A stretch of 64,000 bases of DNA from Taenia hydatigena (GCA_036345935.2 JADWOT020000004.1:15334396-15398395); one strand, 5' to 3'. Numbered from the stretch's first letter, positions 10,472 to 23,131 are shown. Program-made: numbers and translations. The notes: generated from the sequence alone by a model not told the origin.

Positions 10472-10717
10472 TTGTCCGCAGACAACGAACACTTCCTAAG
10501 TCACTCCATGCAGCTTTTGTGCAGAGTCACTTTCGTGGAAGACGCCTGGTTTACATATATGCATTGCTTCCTCCGGCAAGTGTTTCCTTCTCTAGCCTTC
10601 AGTGCATTCCATGACATGGCCATCTCACTTCTAATAGCATTTCCAGGCCACACCATTTACTCCCCGCTCTCATTTTATGCAGCTTTGAATTTCAACCCAT
10701 TGTCAGATGTGGAATAA
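10472..10717 (+). other. Hypothetical open frame, possible exon (intact left, shifted right)
   Basis: After a good acceptor (ctgtttgtccgcag, ending 10481) about 79 codons are open to TAA 10715-10717. The frame contains RVTFVEDAWFTYMHCFLRQ and a hydrophobic stretch (MAISLLIAF). In the right arm (40915-41133, minus) a two-base insertion changes the last part and stops it early, so at most one arm keeps the frame. No family recognised. Confidence 0.3.
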
Positions 10718-11618
10718 CATGCGTGGATGTAATCCAGTATGAACTAATAGACAGCTTAAAATTGGCGCAAATAAAATACAGCCCAATTTCACCTCTCCCA
10801 CTGCGCAACGCATCGGTGTGCTGTTGAATTTGGAGGTGTGTGGTTGGATCGTGTGACCCAAAGCTATGGCTCGTTAAAAATTTCGGCATAATTGTGGCAT
10901 AAACAGTTCTCACGCTACGCAATGTGATGTATGATTATCGTACTTGGGTGACCAGGTTAGTTGTAAGAATAAGAGTTGCAGGTTCCACAAACATCTTATC
11001 TTTTGAGATTTAACTTTGATGTTGATGTTTATGCGTTGTAATGTCGTTGGTCAGAAGTCGAGCTTTGGTGTCCTTTTTATCGTCAAGCGCTGTCCATTCC
11101 CTGGGCTAGTCCACACAGTGCTCCATAAGATGAGAGATAACATTAGCAGTGTTCAGCCAGACACATTGTGTGGTGAGCAACAAAGTTGACGACACACGAA
11201 TACAAAGAAGCGCAAATTAAGAGGGTAGAGTGATGAACTGGAAGTTTTAGACAGGTGGTGAAGGCATCTGCGTAATGTTTATGTCGTTGTCAGTACTTAT
11301 AAAGCTTTGCAGAACACCGTTCAAACATAGATAATAAGAGCACTACGTCTCATGCAATTGCAAAACAAATTAGTACCCATGTAGCAGCACAGATTGTAAT
11401 TATTCACGAAGGTGTGTTGTTGGGAAGGCCTGATTCAGGGTGAGTACGAGACATGGGATGCGGAATATGGTTGCTGAGTTATGCTCAACACTGAACCGCA
11501 CCTAATTCTTTGCCTTCCTCAAGCTGTAAATTTAGACCGTACAAATTTAAGCCAGCAGACGTCGGAGTCTTCTAACGACTCTCTACTAACAAAATATAAG
11601 TAGGAAGAGAGGATGCAT
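10718..11618. other. Diverged repeat block and unassigned sequence
   Basis: 10787-10860 is related by eye to plus-strand 31317-31392 (shared frame with LEVCGWI). A long open frame follows at about 10945-11190 with a single TGA in this arm; the right arm (40411-40659, minus) reads through that place as Gly. No family recognised. Confidence 0.35.
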
Positions 11619-11762
11619 CTACCTCGTGCGTTGAAAGTGAGGTTGAGAGGTCGGTGGGAGGCTAGTGTTGATGGTGGGCATGCTAGTGGCAGCACCTGAG
11701 CAATAGCAATTAGATTGAGCATTGGTCTGTGGCCCGGGCCAAGACCCTAAGAGCAACAGCAT
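11619..11762 (-). other. Hypothetical secreted-peptide-like frame
   Basis: 47 codons from an in-frame ATG start with a hydrophobic leader (MLLLLGSW) followed by PGPQTNAQ, which looks like a short signal peptide, then a Ser/Thr/Pro-rich tail. The frame runs into tag at a gag|gtagat site, so it could be a first exon. The longer frame in front begins without ATG. The right arm (39843-39986) differs by Cys to Phe just after the leader. A second frame is also open here, so coding status is uncertain. Confidence 0.25.
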
Positions 11763-12201
11763 GAGGATGGCATGGGCCAGCGCATTGTACTTTGGTTTCA
11801 ATACGCCACTAATAACGCCGAACTAAGCCACTTTGACAAGATCATCCTCTAATGTATAAATGAAATTCATCCACCCTTCACCAGTGTCGCATGTACGTGG
11901 CATATACCTTTAGACAGATTCTGCTGACTGCGCCGATTCCTGCTTTATAAGCAGATAAATTTTGCTTCGTCCGTATTTTCTGTTTGTTAATCTGCAAAGC
12001 ATTAACATCCATTCCGACTAACGGACAGAACAATTGCTCTTGCTCTTTAATGTTCTAAGAGCCCAGTGTTGGCTACCAATTGCTTTGCATTGATACTGTC
12101 AGATATTGTGTTTTTAAGAAAGAGGGTAAAAGCTCATTACTGAATGGCGGGCAAATTGGTAGAGATACAAGGCATTGGCACAGTTTCAGTTTCTTATCAG
12201 A

Positions 12202-12505
12202 CTATTCCCATGAAATACACCATTGCATGCAGACCTGACAAAAGAAGCCAATCGCAACCGACATCCTATAATGCGAGCTTGCTGTAAGCACTAGCACATC
12301 AACTGGTGCTGTGCTTTTTTGATGGTATTTCGTTGAGAAGCATCTCTTCAAGGCAATAAGCAGTGATTTGACCAGAATCGGTAGCAAATCTAAGCTCCCT
12401 GTGGTGTTTCTTTGATGGGTTGAATGTTGGTAACATTGACTCTACATCCAGCCACAGGTACGGAGTGGAGTTGAATGGGTGGGTCGTCCTATGTTTTGGA
12501 GACAT
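12202..12505 (-). pseudogene. Left-arm, frameshifted version of the 100-codon frame at 39101
   Basis: It begins at the same ATG (MSPKHRTTHPFNS) as the right-arm frame, but one extra base near codon 51 shifts it, and it stops after 68 codons. The original frame is still visible downstream to 12202. Several substitutions cluster here. Unknown family. Confidence 0.3.
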
Positions 12506-15500
12506 AACTTAGTCGAAATGTAAAGTTACTTTGTTTTCGTTACAATGAAGCTTCCATGGCAATCGCGGAAAGGATTCTTATTTTAACTTTTAATAAGAAC
12601 ACTCTAAGTCTTAAGAGGTGTCGACGAAAAGCGAGGGGCAGTGTAAAGAGCCTTTTGTATTTGGAAAACGCCTGTTTTCAAGAATGTATTAATCAAGCCT
12701 ACGACTCTGTAATAATTTTATTTTGAACTATGGATAAGTTTGACAATCGCCTTTACACTTAGCTACCTCATTGGCTAATAATCGTGTCGCTAGGCCTTTG
12801 CGGCCAGGTAACAGGGAATGTCCGGAAGTTAGCAGATTAAATTATTAGAGGAATCAAACAGCTACCGAAATCTTAGCACAATTTTTAACATCTACCGATC
12901 ATGCTAACAGCAACTCTCTGCTTATGCCTACAGACCATTTCATAAGAAGCATTTGGCTGTTCCTAGGGGGAGACATCCGCGGACAGGGTGGATCTCACGC
13001 TGGTTGTCCTATTTAACGCTTTAACCGAAACACCTCATCGGCAAGTAAGATGGTCCTTCTCAGCAATCACACATTTCCAGTTCGTCCATCTGCGCATTCT
13101 AAGTTGTTCAAATTCATTCATTCATCGTTCATTGATACTCACTTCCACTTGATGCCTCAAACCATATTCTGTGAGGGATTGAGTGATGTCTTCAATGACA
13201 ACCAATAACTCAAGGCGTTTCTGTGACCTCTCAATGGAATACAATACAATGCAATTAAGAATAGCCTTCACTTATCTTGGTGTTAGGATATTGCAAAGAA
13301 CTACGGGCTTATAATTCTGATAAATTTACCTCAACCAATGTCAAAACGCTTATTCTGAGGGCTCGACTAAGTAAGATGGGGGCAATTTTTGTTTTATTTT
13401 GATAAACCGATGCGTCTGCGTTAACCTAAGTGTTCCGGCGAATTCGTGAGCAAACCCATTCAGTAATGTAATTACCGCTCGTTTCTGGCAGGTGAGGTGA
13501 GAGCTGCTTCTCGGTAATGTGTTTCGTCAAAAAGAATTTTTGACCACAGATAAGTACGTAGATCTGTAGTCGTTTATAGAGTTCGGCCTTGCCGCCATCC
13601 ACGCCAGTGGTAGTTCATCTAGTCTGATGGATCTGTGGTTTGCCAAGTCGGCGTCTTAGTTTTCGCTTACGGTTGAATTTGTGGTAATCATTAGCAGACG
13701 CGCAAAAGAATCACTGAATGCAATGGTTATGAAATTTCGGTGAGTGGTGGGTTGTAGTTTCAGCTTTCCTTGCCTGGTTGACGACTGCTATGCAGCTCGA
13801 TGGACGACATTTACGGTAACCACTTTGTAGCCATTACTGCCTACAGGCACAGTCATAACAAGTAACGATCTCTTTTGCTAATCTGTATGAGTGAGCGATA
13901 GTGCACGGCATGCATTCACACCTCTTAAGCAGTCACAGAATAGGACCCAAGCCGCTTGTTACGTCCAGTTGAGCTTATTTATAGTCACTGGCCCATCTTA
14001 CCCCTCGAGTGCTACTAGCACACCTTGAAAGGCAATCTGTGAGTAGTCCTAGCTAAGCATGAGTAATTGGGAAAAGTTGGACAAACGAAGTTTTGTAGTT
14101 GTAGCGTGCAAGACAAATAAAAAGGAACAAACGAATCGGCAGCGAATCATCTTTTTACGCCTAAAATCTTTTGCGACTCTCCCAAGTGGCGCAATCTATA
14201 AAATCAAATGGCATACGGCATCACTAGAAACGGCTAAGTTTTGATGCATTTCTTCTCAATTATTTCAGTCAATACAGTGCTAGACTTATTTTCGAAGCGT
14301 TTGTATTATATGTGTGCTCCGATTTGGCATTGTTTGAAAAGCATCGGCGATGATACAGCTGTTGCATACGGGTAATGTGGCGGCAATTTGTAATGACTTG
14401 AAGTGCTGCAATTCGTCGAATTCAAAGCCTACTCAAGAGATAGGATGAACTGTCGGGCAGTGTGCTATGATACATAGGAAAAGCGTGCAAATTTTGGCAT
14501 ACAGACTACAAATACATTATTCTTGCATCCATTACGCCTCGTAAACAAATCGAAATAAAAAAATCATCAATTGGTAATCGTGCGATTTGATACTCTGAAG
14601 CATGGTATATTCGGAGATTTGGAGTGGGGGTGGTCCGCTCAATCCCATGTCACTACTGACGTGACAATGTTTGAGGGCATTTAAGGGTCTTGAAAAGGCT
14701 AAGAAGGCAGACACTTCGTTATTGTTCATGCACAGCCAGCATGCCAAGTTAGAAGGAAATACAATTTTGAGTACTTTATTGCAGACATGAACCGCAAAGC
14801 AAACTTAAGCTATTTTATTTTCCTTTTTAATTCCAGGTTGTGGTTAGTGCCTCTGCACATGTATACACATATATAAAAGCACATATATCTGAGCCGATTA
14901 TACATTTGCTATAAATGTCGAGAAAATTGAAGTTGAGGCATTTGTAAATAATAGTTGATGCAGATAGAGCGTGTCACAGTAGAATGACGCCTCAGTCCGT
15001 TGTTACAATTCAGGCACACCTCACAGAAGTTACACACGACCGCTATTTCTGACAAAGAACCCAATGTAACACGAATTTAACCATTTACAATCAATCTAAA
15101 ATCAGTGCAAAGGGCTGCTTTCATGCACTTCGTAATCTGCCGCATTCACCTACGAATACCACGAATTCAGAAGCATGATGTCGATGAAGTGCGACTACAA
15201 CTGTCGAGTGCAGTCAGCGCTGATGGCCGCAAAGCTGAATGTTTACTAAAATTCCGATCATGAGGGGATAAAAACAGCATGCAAGTAATGCTTCTTTAGC
15301 CTCATACTAATTTTAAAAACGTGTTGTGACTTTTTATGATTTGATTCAGTGCTAGTCTCCATACATCTAAAATAAATTACTTCATGCAAACATGGTGGCA
15401 TGTCCTTTATCTAATCACAGGTAATTTTGTTCCTTGGACCAACAAAACAATAGACTTTTTACTTTTGAACACAAACAAAGAGTTAATAAGAAATGGTAGG

Positions 15501-16934
15501 CCTCAAACTTCGCCGCAAGATGTGCTGCACTTCATGATCCAACTGCCATTACAGTATATAGTCGTCTTGTAGCAAATTCAACCATTAGATGGTCGTCTTG
15601 TTTTCAGCAATAAACACTGAGTCCAAGAGTAAGATAAAACACCTTTACGCAAACTCAAACCGGAATGACATCTTTTGGGAATTTTGTAGGGCATAATCGA
15701 AGATATGTCCAATTTCGCTACTTCTGTTAAAAGAGCGACTGGCTACTTTTTCCAACGGCATCCCATCCAGTTTACCGAATGCTTAGTTATGAGGCAAGTT
15801 CATTTTAAACCTCCTACAACAATTGATGATGTAATGCCGTGTGCTGTCCCAAAATAACACTCAGTTTCCAATCCCATTGCCAAACTAGACTTCTACTCCA
15901 CCGGCCTTAACGCTTGTTGACCATTTATCGAAACTTAGCGGCGATCCGTGTTACCGACGTCGTAGTTCCACCAAGCAGCCATCTCGCTCGCTTAGACGTC
16001 TGCCATTAAGAGCCTGTGGGAGGTTGTATTTTTATTGCACAAGACGGATTTCGTAATTGCTTGCCTCATAACAGCACAACACAACGAAGAATTACGGCTT
16101 TGTCTTTGCAGAACCTACATAGCCCCCTTCATTCTGCTTCCGTTAGCCATTTCTAAAGTCACGATTTTTATCCTGCAATTTGTCATCACTACTTAATCTA
16201 TGCAAATGCAAGCGACACGAAAAGCCCATCATGTAGCAAGACACGCTACGATTCGAGCCGCCCATTCTAGCTGATTATTTTGGTAATTAATGTATTCTGC
16301 AGTGCAACTCATTCACACGTTTAAAACAATACCCAAATATTCAACACACACTTGTTAATTTAGACGCACATGTTCGTCCTTTCTTAGTGTGAGTTCAGAC
16401 AATTTTCCCGCAAAGCAATTTCGTGCAATCATCTTTGCCATAAAGTAATCAAGAGTGTACGCTGCGTACGCGTATGAAGCAAAGCTCTTTTCAAGTAAAA
16501 TTTGATGAATTGGCTGTCAATCTTCCAAACTCTATAATGTATAGGGTCTGCTGCCATCGTACATTAAGGTTACCATGGTTTTGAATGAATAGTGGAACGT
16601 GGACAGCGGACCCCCATCTCCATAAACTTAGCTGCATCATATTTCAGTAGAGCGGGTAACATACCTCACTAGACGCACACTGCAATTTAGGTATTATTTA
16701 AGTCGTCACAAGTACACATCCCATTCTCCTGTGCTAAAAAGCTACTTCTCTGGTGCAAGACGAATGCTTTGCGATCCTTGTTTGATGTCCACAGCTATTC
16801 CGGCCACAGTGACGAAAGCTATGCGTCTACCGATCAAAACAACTGTTTATTTTATTATCATTATTATTGGCCACTAGAGTGCAACAAACTTTGACGTTGC
16901 TCATAAAACAAGGCTATTTATCCGAGCGTGTTTA
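12506..16934. other. Long stretch without recognised gene
   Basis: Only frames of 60-72 codons are present (14059-14244 plus, 14532-14747 minus, 15384-15572 plus). None has a domain, convincing splice sites or an obvious membrane segment. The stretch is almost identical to its mirror at about 34.67-39.10 kb. Confidence 0.4.
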
Positions 16935-17180
16935 TTGTGTCAGCTGTTGATGGTTGAGTTGCTCTATAAAATAAACCAAAATTGCGGAAAACACCAAATT
17001 TTCTATCTGAAGCATCGTCCAATTTTACTAACAGGAATAGATTCAAAACGAACTAGCGTATTTGTAAAGGTTAATGCACAAATAGCTCAAATTCCGCCAA
17101 ATTGGCACAAAGGCTGCAATGTATCGCCTGATTGTTATTATGTAGTCACGATTTGTCCGGGCTTGCAAAATAGAGGTTAA
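16935..17180 (+). other. Hypothetical open frame, possible exon with paired cysteines
   Basis: After tttattgtgtcag there are about 80 open codons with four cysteines (NCGK, KGCN, PDCYY, TICPG) and little low-complexity sequence, ending at TAA 17178-17180. The translation is identical in the right arm (34427-34672, minus). It may be an exon of an extracellular domain, but nothing specific is recognised. Confidence 0.25.
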
Positions 17181-18662
17181 TTATTGGTTTTCCATGATGT
17201 TTTCACATGAAGGACAATGTAGGCTCAAAATTACTGACAAATCTTGCATTAAAACTAGGCGATGCATACTAATGGCCTTGTAAGATCGCTATCATGCGAG
17301 CAAAGGAATAGCTCTTAACGCATTCGCTTGTTTCGGATGGGAAGTATGCATGGACTTGGATGTCCTAGGACATGATGTTTTGGGCTTCACAGAAAGAGAA
17401 TTCTTGTTCGAACACAGCTTTTAAGCAGCCAGAAGAAAAGTGCATTAATGTCTGTACAAAGACTTATATAAATTAAACATTTGCCTCAATCTGGGAGGAA
17501 AAGAAGAGGAAAGAGCAGCACCAGTGAACCAGCCTCGGACATCCTGTGCTGCTTTAGCTTTAGTGCAAAATACTGCGCTCTGCATTTTCATACTGCTTTT
17601 CTCTCCATTTCTACACCGTAGAACGATTTAAAAAGGGTTTGCTCATCTACATTTGCATCCTTACCTCCCTAATCACATTACCACTTTGAATGCTTGTAGC
17701 ACTCGCCTGCAGCCAAAAACTCGAATCACTCGCAACTTTTAGACTCCCTCAATGGATGTGTTGAAGCCTCTGGCAAAATGATCGGTCCTTCCAATTTCAC
17801 TACCGTACACGCATTAGGCAGGGATGAGAATGATACAGCCGACACTCTCACTCACTGACAAGAGGCGTTGTTTAGAGATGTTACGCTTTAACAGTGTTGT
17901 ACTATAAGACGGCTGGTTTCCACACTTATGTGCAGCATTTTGGATCCTTCCGTCAATGAGGAGCTTAAAGCTGCTGCCAAAGCGTGACAAGAAATAAACT
18001 CAAGTTATTTGTTAATGAGTAAATTCATTAGTCCCTACAACTTCATATGTTATCTTGGCTAAGTAAAGCATGCATTTGCTCAGCACGACTTTATTTAGGC
18101 CTCTCACACCTAACCTGCTTTGTGGATGACTTGATGGAAGAAAACTGCACAATTCAATGCAGGATTCACCAATGGGTGTAAGGCTGATTGCACTTCTATA
18201 TCCCTTCCAAAAATATACAGGCTAGACAGCTAGCAAATTTAAGATCGATTCCAAAAGTCATGCCTACTAAGAGTTATCGAAGTGGTTTTAAAATGTATGG
18301 TCTGCTGGAAGCATTATCTGGTCGTAATATAAAGTTACAACAGATACAATTAAAATAAATCACTCCCTACATTCATATGTGCTCAGCAAAATAATAGATC
18401 AGGCACAAGTAATGAGCTGGACCTACAAGTTTTGCGAAATGTGGAACTAACTCTTTGAATTAATGTCCTTTCAGATGGGTTCGAAAGGTAACAGTTATCA
18501 GGAATTGGTCATAAGCAGAACCGTATACGATTTCTTGATGTTCTACTAAGTCAAACACGAGAAGGAGCACAACTCATTCAAATTGGTTAGTAAGATTCTA
18601 CCCAGAAGCAACACAACCTCGACGGCGCGTGAGCTTCTGTATATCGCTAAGACGGACAGTGA
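17181..18662. other. No gene seen
   Basis: Short frames only. The stretch is almost identical to the mirror 32945-34426. Confidence 0.4.
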
Positions 18663-18911
18663 ATGAAGAAGCAATGCAGCGAGCATCGAATAGGCAATAC
18701 GACATTCTTCCAGACGGACTTAGTAGTGCGGCGCGACTCGCAGACACGATGGCTGTCAACAAGTTTTAGATCACACGGTTTTAACTCTCACGTAGGCGAA
18801 ATGTTGATAAACGTGGTAGAAGGGGTTATGGCAATTACTTGGCCCATGAAAGGAAATTGTGCGCATAAAGCTTTCACGATTAGGATTGCCCTCCTACAAG
18901 CATCGACATAA
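18663..18911 (+). other. Hypothetical 82-codon open frame
   Basis: ATG-started frame to TAA at 18909-18911, with basic and polar composition and no membrane segment. Translation identical in the right arm (32696-32944, minus). No domain recognised; chance is possible at this length. Confidence 0.2.
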
Positions 18912-20044
18912 AAGCGGCCCTTAAACAAAGCCGGGCGTTATGCAAACAGCAAAAGTATTACATGGTAATGCTCCTCTTTCAGTCGTCGGCTTCGGTTCTC
19001 CCTTTCGTCAGACAACCTGCGTCAGCCATCACAACGTAATTGGTGCTGAATGGAAATGCCCACAAATCCGCCGTCCCGGGCATGCCTCCCATCGCGTGTC
19101 ATAGTATCCTCCATCTCATCTCTCGTGACAACGTGTTGTTGAACTTGTTCTCTTAAGTCACACATGTTTACACGCGTGTATTTAATTCCACTTTTTGCAA
19201 TACCTTGTGAAGCCACAGGTGTACAATGCATGCGATGTAGAACATTGCGTGTGTTTCACCTGATTTAGACCAGATGCTTCAAATCAAATGACTTCGCGAT
19301 CATTTTGCACCAGTCTTATCGATGACAAATTCCATCCCGTTTAGTACAAATCATACCATCCACCATACAATTTGTGGCGGCAGGATTATGCTAGAATGTG
19401 CGATATTTGTGTACGAACTTAACCACACCAACTCTTCACGCGCTTTGACTTGCGCTACAAAATGTTGACATTCTTCCTCCAAAAAAGTCCCTTACAGCAC
19501 TTGACACACTTTTTTGGTGATTAACCTGAATATTAGCAGTAAAATTTTACTCTGTTGTGAAGAAAACTTTAAATGTGTGCTGTCCTTCAAAAGACAATAT
19601 CTGATACTCCCGATACAACCGCGCGGTAAAACATCAGGAAATTCAGAAATAAAGGATCTGTGAATCGTCGTCCAATCCATTATTTACGCTACCAAACATT
19701 GCACGGAAACCTAAACGCTTGTTAGAAATGGCCAAGTGGACAGGCTGGTGGCACTGCCTCCTGGACCAAATAATCACGCTTGAAGTAAACGCCCACACTA
19801 CCCACCGGATGCCCAGGTTTTGGCGCATTTAGTCAATACAAATTCATCAAGAGTACACGCCTAATGCGGTTGACACTCGTTAAAAACACGTGAATTCCAT
19901 GCACTACATGAAAAGGTAACTTCGTAATTGTGGTTTGCCGTAGCAATGTCGATGGTTTGTTTGTGTCAACGCACAATGCTCTGCACCACAGCACCATCAT
20001 GCTACTGTTGAGTTCCTCAACAAGGTGATCTGGGCCACAAAACA
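18912..20044. other. No recognised gene
   Basis: Several minus-strand frames of 61-70 codons occur (19022-19231, 19492-19680, 19643-19828, 19833-20045), overlapping or abutting each other, with no domains. Same in the right arm. Confidence 0.35.
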
Positions 20045-20194
20045 ATGCGCAATTTGTGCACCGTCACTTCCACACTCTTGCTTTTTCACCACGACTATGA
20101 GGATCCCTACAGCAGGCTCAACACCTTCATCCTCAACACCATTGTTAGCTGGTGCCTGTCTTCCTACTTACGGTTAGTCAGTAGAATGTGTTGA
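20045..20194 (+). other. Hypothetical 49-codon frame with a hydrophobic segment
   Basis: An ATG-started frame with TSTLLLFHHDYEDPYSRL followed by a hydrophobic run (NTFILNTIVSWCLSSYL), ending TGA. It could be a small membrane protein or an exon. Identical in the right arm (31413-31562, minus). Family unknown. Confidence 0.2.
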
Positions 20195-21119
20195 GTTATC
20201 AAGGGTCGTCGACAGAATCCATGCGATCCACCCGCACACTTCCAAACTCAACAATCCATCCTCGCATCGTTCAGCAAGAGAGGCGAAATTAGAGTGTAGA
20301 TTTCTTAAGTGTGCATCTCTCTAAGCTGATTACGCCACATAAAATATCAGTTAAACTTAATCTGTTCTGCTTAATGCAATCACAGACACGCATTCTATTC
20401 CACCGCTTTTAGTGTGTTGTAACACAAAGCTGCATGATGTGCAGAGAAAATGTAAATTAAAAGGTGTTGCATTGATCATAGAATAATCAGCATGGGACGA
20501 AAGGCGTTTCTTGTTAGAGGAGTCTATTCATGCATGCAAACCTGATATGTCCTTTTAGCAGCCTCTCGTGAATGCAAACTAGGTAGATTCTCAATCATTC
20601 ACAGCCGTTGGTCCTGCCTATATAGCATTTTTGGGAGCCACAGTTGCATGCCTGGAAGCAATCCACCTTATTGCCAAGAGTTTTAAGATAACAAGTAATG
20701 AGATGCCAAGAAATAGTGACCACCAATTGGCAGCAGGTTTAGTCATAGTACTTAATCCACCAACTCAATGACTAGAATTGACTGCAAATTAGGTAATATG
20801 TGATTAAAGTCCATAAGGTAGGTAAAGTGTGGGGCAATGCAATAAAACTGATGGTAAATTTTTGGTGTCAATTAACGGCTGGGCTGCGCTCGCTTCCAAA
20901 CACCGAGGCTTACCTCCCACATGAGGTATGCATCGCGGAAATTCACGCCATCAACACTATGCTCACTAGCGCCAGATGTATGAGATAAGGTTCTTGAGAC
21001 CACCCTTGGTATTCATTCACACTTTCCTTCCACACCCATCATACACACCCTCCTCATGAGTATAGTACAAACTTGAGTTGATATGGGTTAAGAACGACTC
21101 GTTGCAACAGATGAAACAG
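20195..21119. other. Relic block related to the poly-alanine ORF; otherwise empty
   Basis: On the minus strand at about 20515-20738, the frame LGISLLVILKLLAI followed by ASRHATVAPK aligns without gaps to the ORF at 29483, but stops break it. 20215-20290 (minus) is the mirror of the LEVCGWI block at 31317. A 62-codon frame at 20800-20988 has no support. Confidence 0.35.
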
Positions 21120-21262
21120 TGTACATAACTGGGACTAGTGATGACAATAGTCAAGGCCATACTTGCACGCAGAGCGGCAGTGATCTGGTTCCATAGGCGT
21201 ATCATGAAGTGACTGTAGTGGTGGCTGATGACAAACACACCCAGAATCGCCACAAGGTACGA
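21120..21262 (-). pseudogene. 4TM family fragment, copy 5, left arm
   Basis: Only the 3' third of the family gene is present: LVAILGVFVISHHYSHFMIRLWNQ..., covering membrane segments 3 and 4 and a diverged tail (ITSPSY). No 5' part or promoter is found next to it. The mirror is 30345-30487. A truncated duplicate. Confidence 0.7.
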
Positions 21263-21706
21263 ATTACCACACAGAAAGGGAATTATGTACGCAACTAAAT
21301 GTTAACTACTCTATGGCTCTACTTTGCGCTCCTCACCGCAAACTTCTAGCTTTTACAATTCAGCATTACGCTTTGCAGCACAAGAGGCGCTAACGGTCGT
21401 ATATTTCTCTCCTCCGATTTCGTCTGAGCCAATTTCGACACCACGGATTTCGGTCAAGCTTATTCTCCTGTGTCACACTTGCTATAAGTTGCCAACACAC
21501 AATGCGACAGCCACTGTCAAGCAGTTGAAGCGACCCCTTCTCTCCGATTATCATTTTGGGATCCCGCAAATCATCTCGATGAACGAATAAGTAGGCTAAG
21601 TATTACTTTCATTATCTTAGAACCCCGAGGTAGTGGGCTATAACTACGAAATTTGCCGACAAATACGAATGCTGCCATTCTACTTGTGCCTCCAAGGCAT
21701 TAGATG
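21263..21706. other. No gene; left-arm side of the 0.5-kb indel
   Basis: An 88-codon plus-strand frame (21324-21590) is present in both arms without a domain. The junction at about 21,695-21,725 is where roughly 0.5 kb of right-arm sequence (about 29.39-29.89 kb), including the (CTG)n run, is absent. Confidence 0.4.
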
Positions 21707-22117
21707 TCACATACAAATATAATAGAGTTTGGTGATGGCGACCGCCAAGGCCAGTCCCGCACACACACCAGCAGCGATGTGGTTCCACAGGGGCTTCGTG
21801 AGCTGACAGTAGTGGTAGGAGATTGCGAGCACATCCGAAAACGCCACAAGGCATGCCAGCACCTTCAAGCTCACACTGAGTCCCCACGACACGCTGGAGT
21901 CGGGATCAATGCACGCGGCTACGGTCTGCAAAATAGCCGCAACGATGGAGAGCGAAAGGGCAATTGCAAGTAAGCTCACCACTACAACCATCTCGTGTGA
22001 CTCGAGGCAGAGCTGTGAGCAGAGCTGTCCACATGTCCACCCATCGTAGCAGAAGGCAAATATGTTGAGCGCTGCAACACCGTAGAGTATAATCGCCTCC
22101 CCTACGTACACACCCAT
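21707..22117 (-). CDS. 4TM small membrane protein, copy 6, left arm (3' end altered)
   Basis: A 136-codon frame from the conserved ATG (MGVYVGEAIILY). It has four hydrophobic segments, the loop GWTCGQLCSQLCLES and LWNHIAAGVCAGLAL. It matches the right-arm copy at 28984-29403 up to AITKL. A deletion junction then replaces the usual SYGYS tail with YYICM and a new stop. The natural 3' UTR is lost with the deleted segment. The TATA box is kept (22183-22188). Membrane segments are all present, so it may still make protein, but without the family's polyadenylation site. It could equally be a recent pseudogene. Confidence 0.6.
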   Translation of the reverse strand: MGVYVGEAIILYGVAALNIFAFCYDGWTCGQLCSQLCLESHEMVVVVSLLAIALSLSIVAAILQTVAACIDPDSSVSWGLSVSLKVLACLVAFSDVLAISYHYCQLTKPLWNHIAAGVCAGLALAVAITKLYYICM

Positions 22118-22182
22118 GTCGATTGGACTTACACCGATCTTCTGCACTGATGTTGTGAATTGGGTGACCCACACCTGCCACA

Positions 22183-22188
22183 TTTATA
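22183..22188 (-). promoter_or_regulatory. TATA box of 4TM copy 6, left arm
   Basis: TATAAA on the minus strand in catataaatgtggc, 66 bp before the conserved ATG. An ATG lies inside the box (tataaatg) in frame with the gene, but it would be upstream of any transcript started by this box. Confidence 0.6.
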
Positions 22189-22245
22189 TGCACCATGACA
22201 TTTGAGTGGGTGTCAAGTGAATACACTCTAATGTTAAACATAATT

Positions 22246-22268
22246 ACACACACACACACACACACACA
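22246..22268. repeat. (AC)11 microsatellite
   Basis: 23 bp of alternating AC about 60 bp upstream of the copy 6 TATA box. The right-arm counterpart (28843-28855) has only 13 bp. Confidence 0.9.
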
Positions 22269-22524
22269 TTGAACCAACGTACTTTATCAATAAAAGCATG
22301 CTGTGAGTGGAAAACTCATTATAAGCGCCAAAAATGAGCCAATCGTCTGTTGCTATGCCTGAGATGGGTCGTTCCTAATACAGTCATCTTGTTCAATGCA
22401 GTGTTCCAGTGCATATTTTAATCCAGCTTGGCGATTCTTGTGTTTTGAGCCCCTAAACGTTAGCTCCTTGCGTTTTCAGTTCCTTCATCATCATTTCCGC
22501 AGCACAACGACTTTACAAACAGCC

Positions 22525-22908
22525 TCAGATCCTTAGACATCTTTCACTAGCATTAGAGCGACTGAATCGTCGCCAAACACTGTATCCGCTTCCGCAAACC
22601 GTACCAGGAAACCGGCAAATATGGTCTTGTGCACAACCTGAGATAGATCCTTCCAATCGCACGCTCATCTTCACGACTGATTTAAGTGGTACTAGCCACA
22701 CTTCCTTTTCGTTTAAAATTGCATGGGACACGGTGTCTGATTTCTCATGCTCACGAAGCTTTACTGCAATCGGCAACGCCACCGTCCGACGCACGACTGT
22801 CTTTGCAACATCTTCAGCATTCCACTTCCTCCTTTCTCTTCGACTACATCTCCCGTCTTTACACTCTCCTTTCTGAATGTTTGCGTGTCCTTTACTTTCA
22901 CTTGTTAC
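22525..22908 (-). other. Open block upstream of 4TM copy 6, left arm
   Basis: 127 open codons after a TAG, with basic N-terminal sequence (CSRRERRKWNAEDVAK) and later SISGCAQDHICRFPGTVCG. There is no ATG near the start, so if coding it is an exon. Part of it (around TVVRRTVALPIAV) is related at DNA level to 2074-2215 and 8710-8853, which also sit upstream of 4TM copies on the same strand. The translation matches the right arm (28203-28586). The opposite strand is also open for about 100 codons, which weakens the coding case. Confidence 0.3.
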
Positions 22909-23131
22909 CTACTTTACTTGTCATCACTACACACTGTGTGTTGCCATGCACTGTCGCAGTTATCCAACATCCTAATGAGCAGTGTCTCCACTGACCCACA
23001 AAATAAGCACCGCTGAACGAGAGCAGAGGACAATTCAGCCCAGCTTTGACCACTGAGCCCAACACGCCCCTACAATGTGCGGAATGGGTGATATCTACTT
23101 CCAAATGAACTCTGAATTGACTCGAATTTTG
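22898..23131 (-). other. Cys-rich hypothetical exon upstream of copy 6, left arm
   Basis: 77 open codons containing ITHSAHCRG, LNCPLL, RHCSLGCW and TQCVVM, a spacing reminiscent of an extracellular Cys-rich domain. The right arm (27980-28213) has ITHCAHCRG, one extra Cys. It overlaps the next open block by 11 bp in another frame. A GTAAAG donor and a nearby AG would give an intron of about 49 bp joining the two frames, but that is only a model. Confidence 0.25.

Noticed and set aside
22686..23016. Two overlapping plus-strand frames of 89-102 codons (mirrored at 28095-28425)
   Set aside because: One starts at GTG, they overlap each other in different frames, and the opposite strand has a longer open block with better composition.
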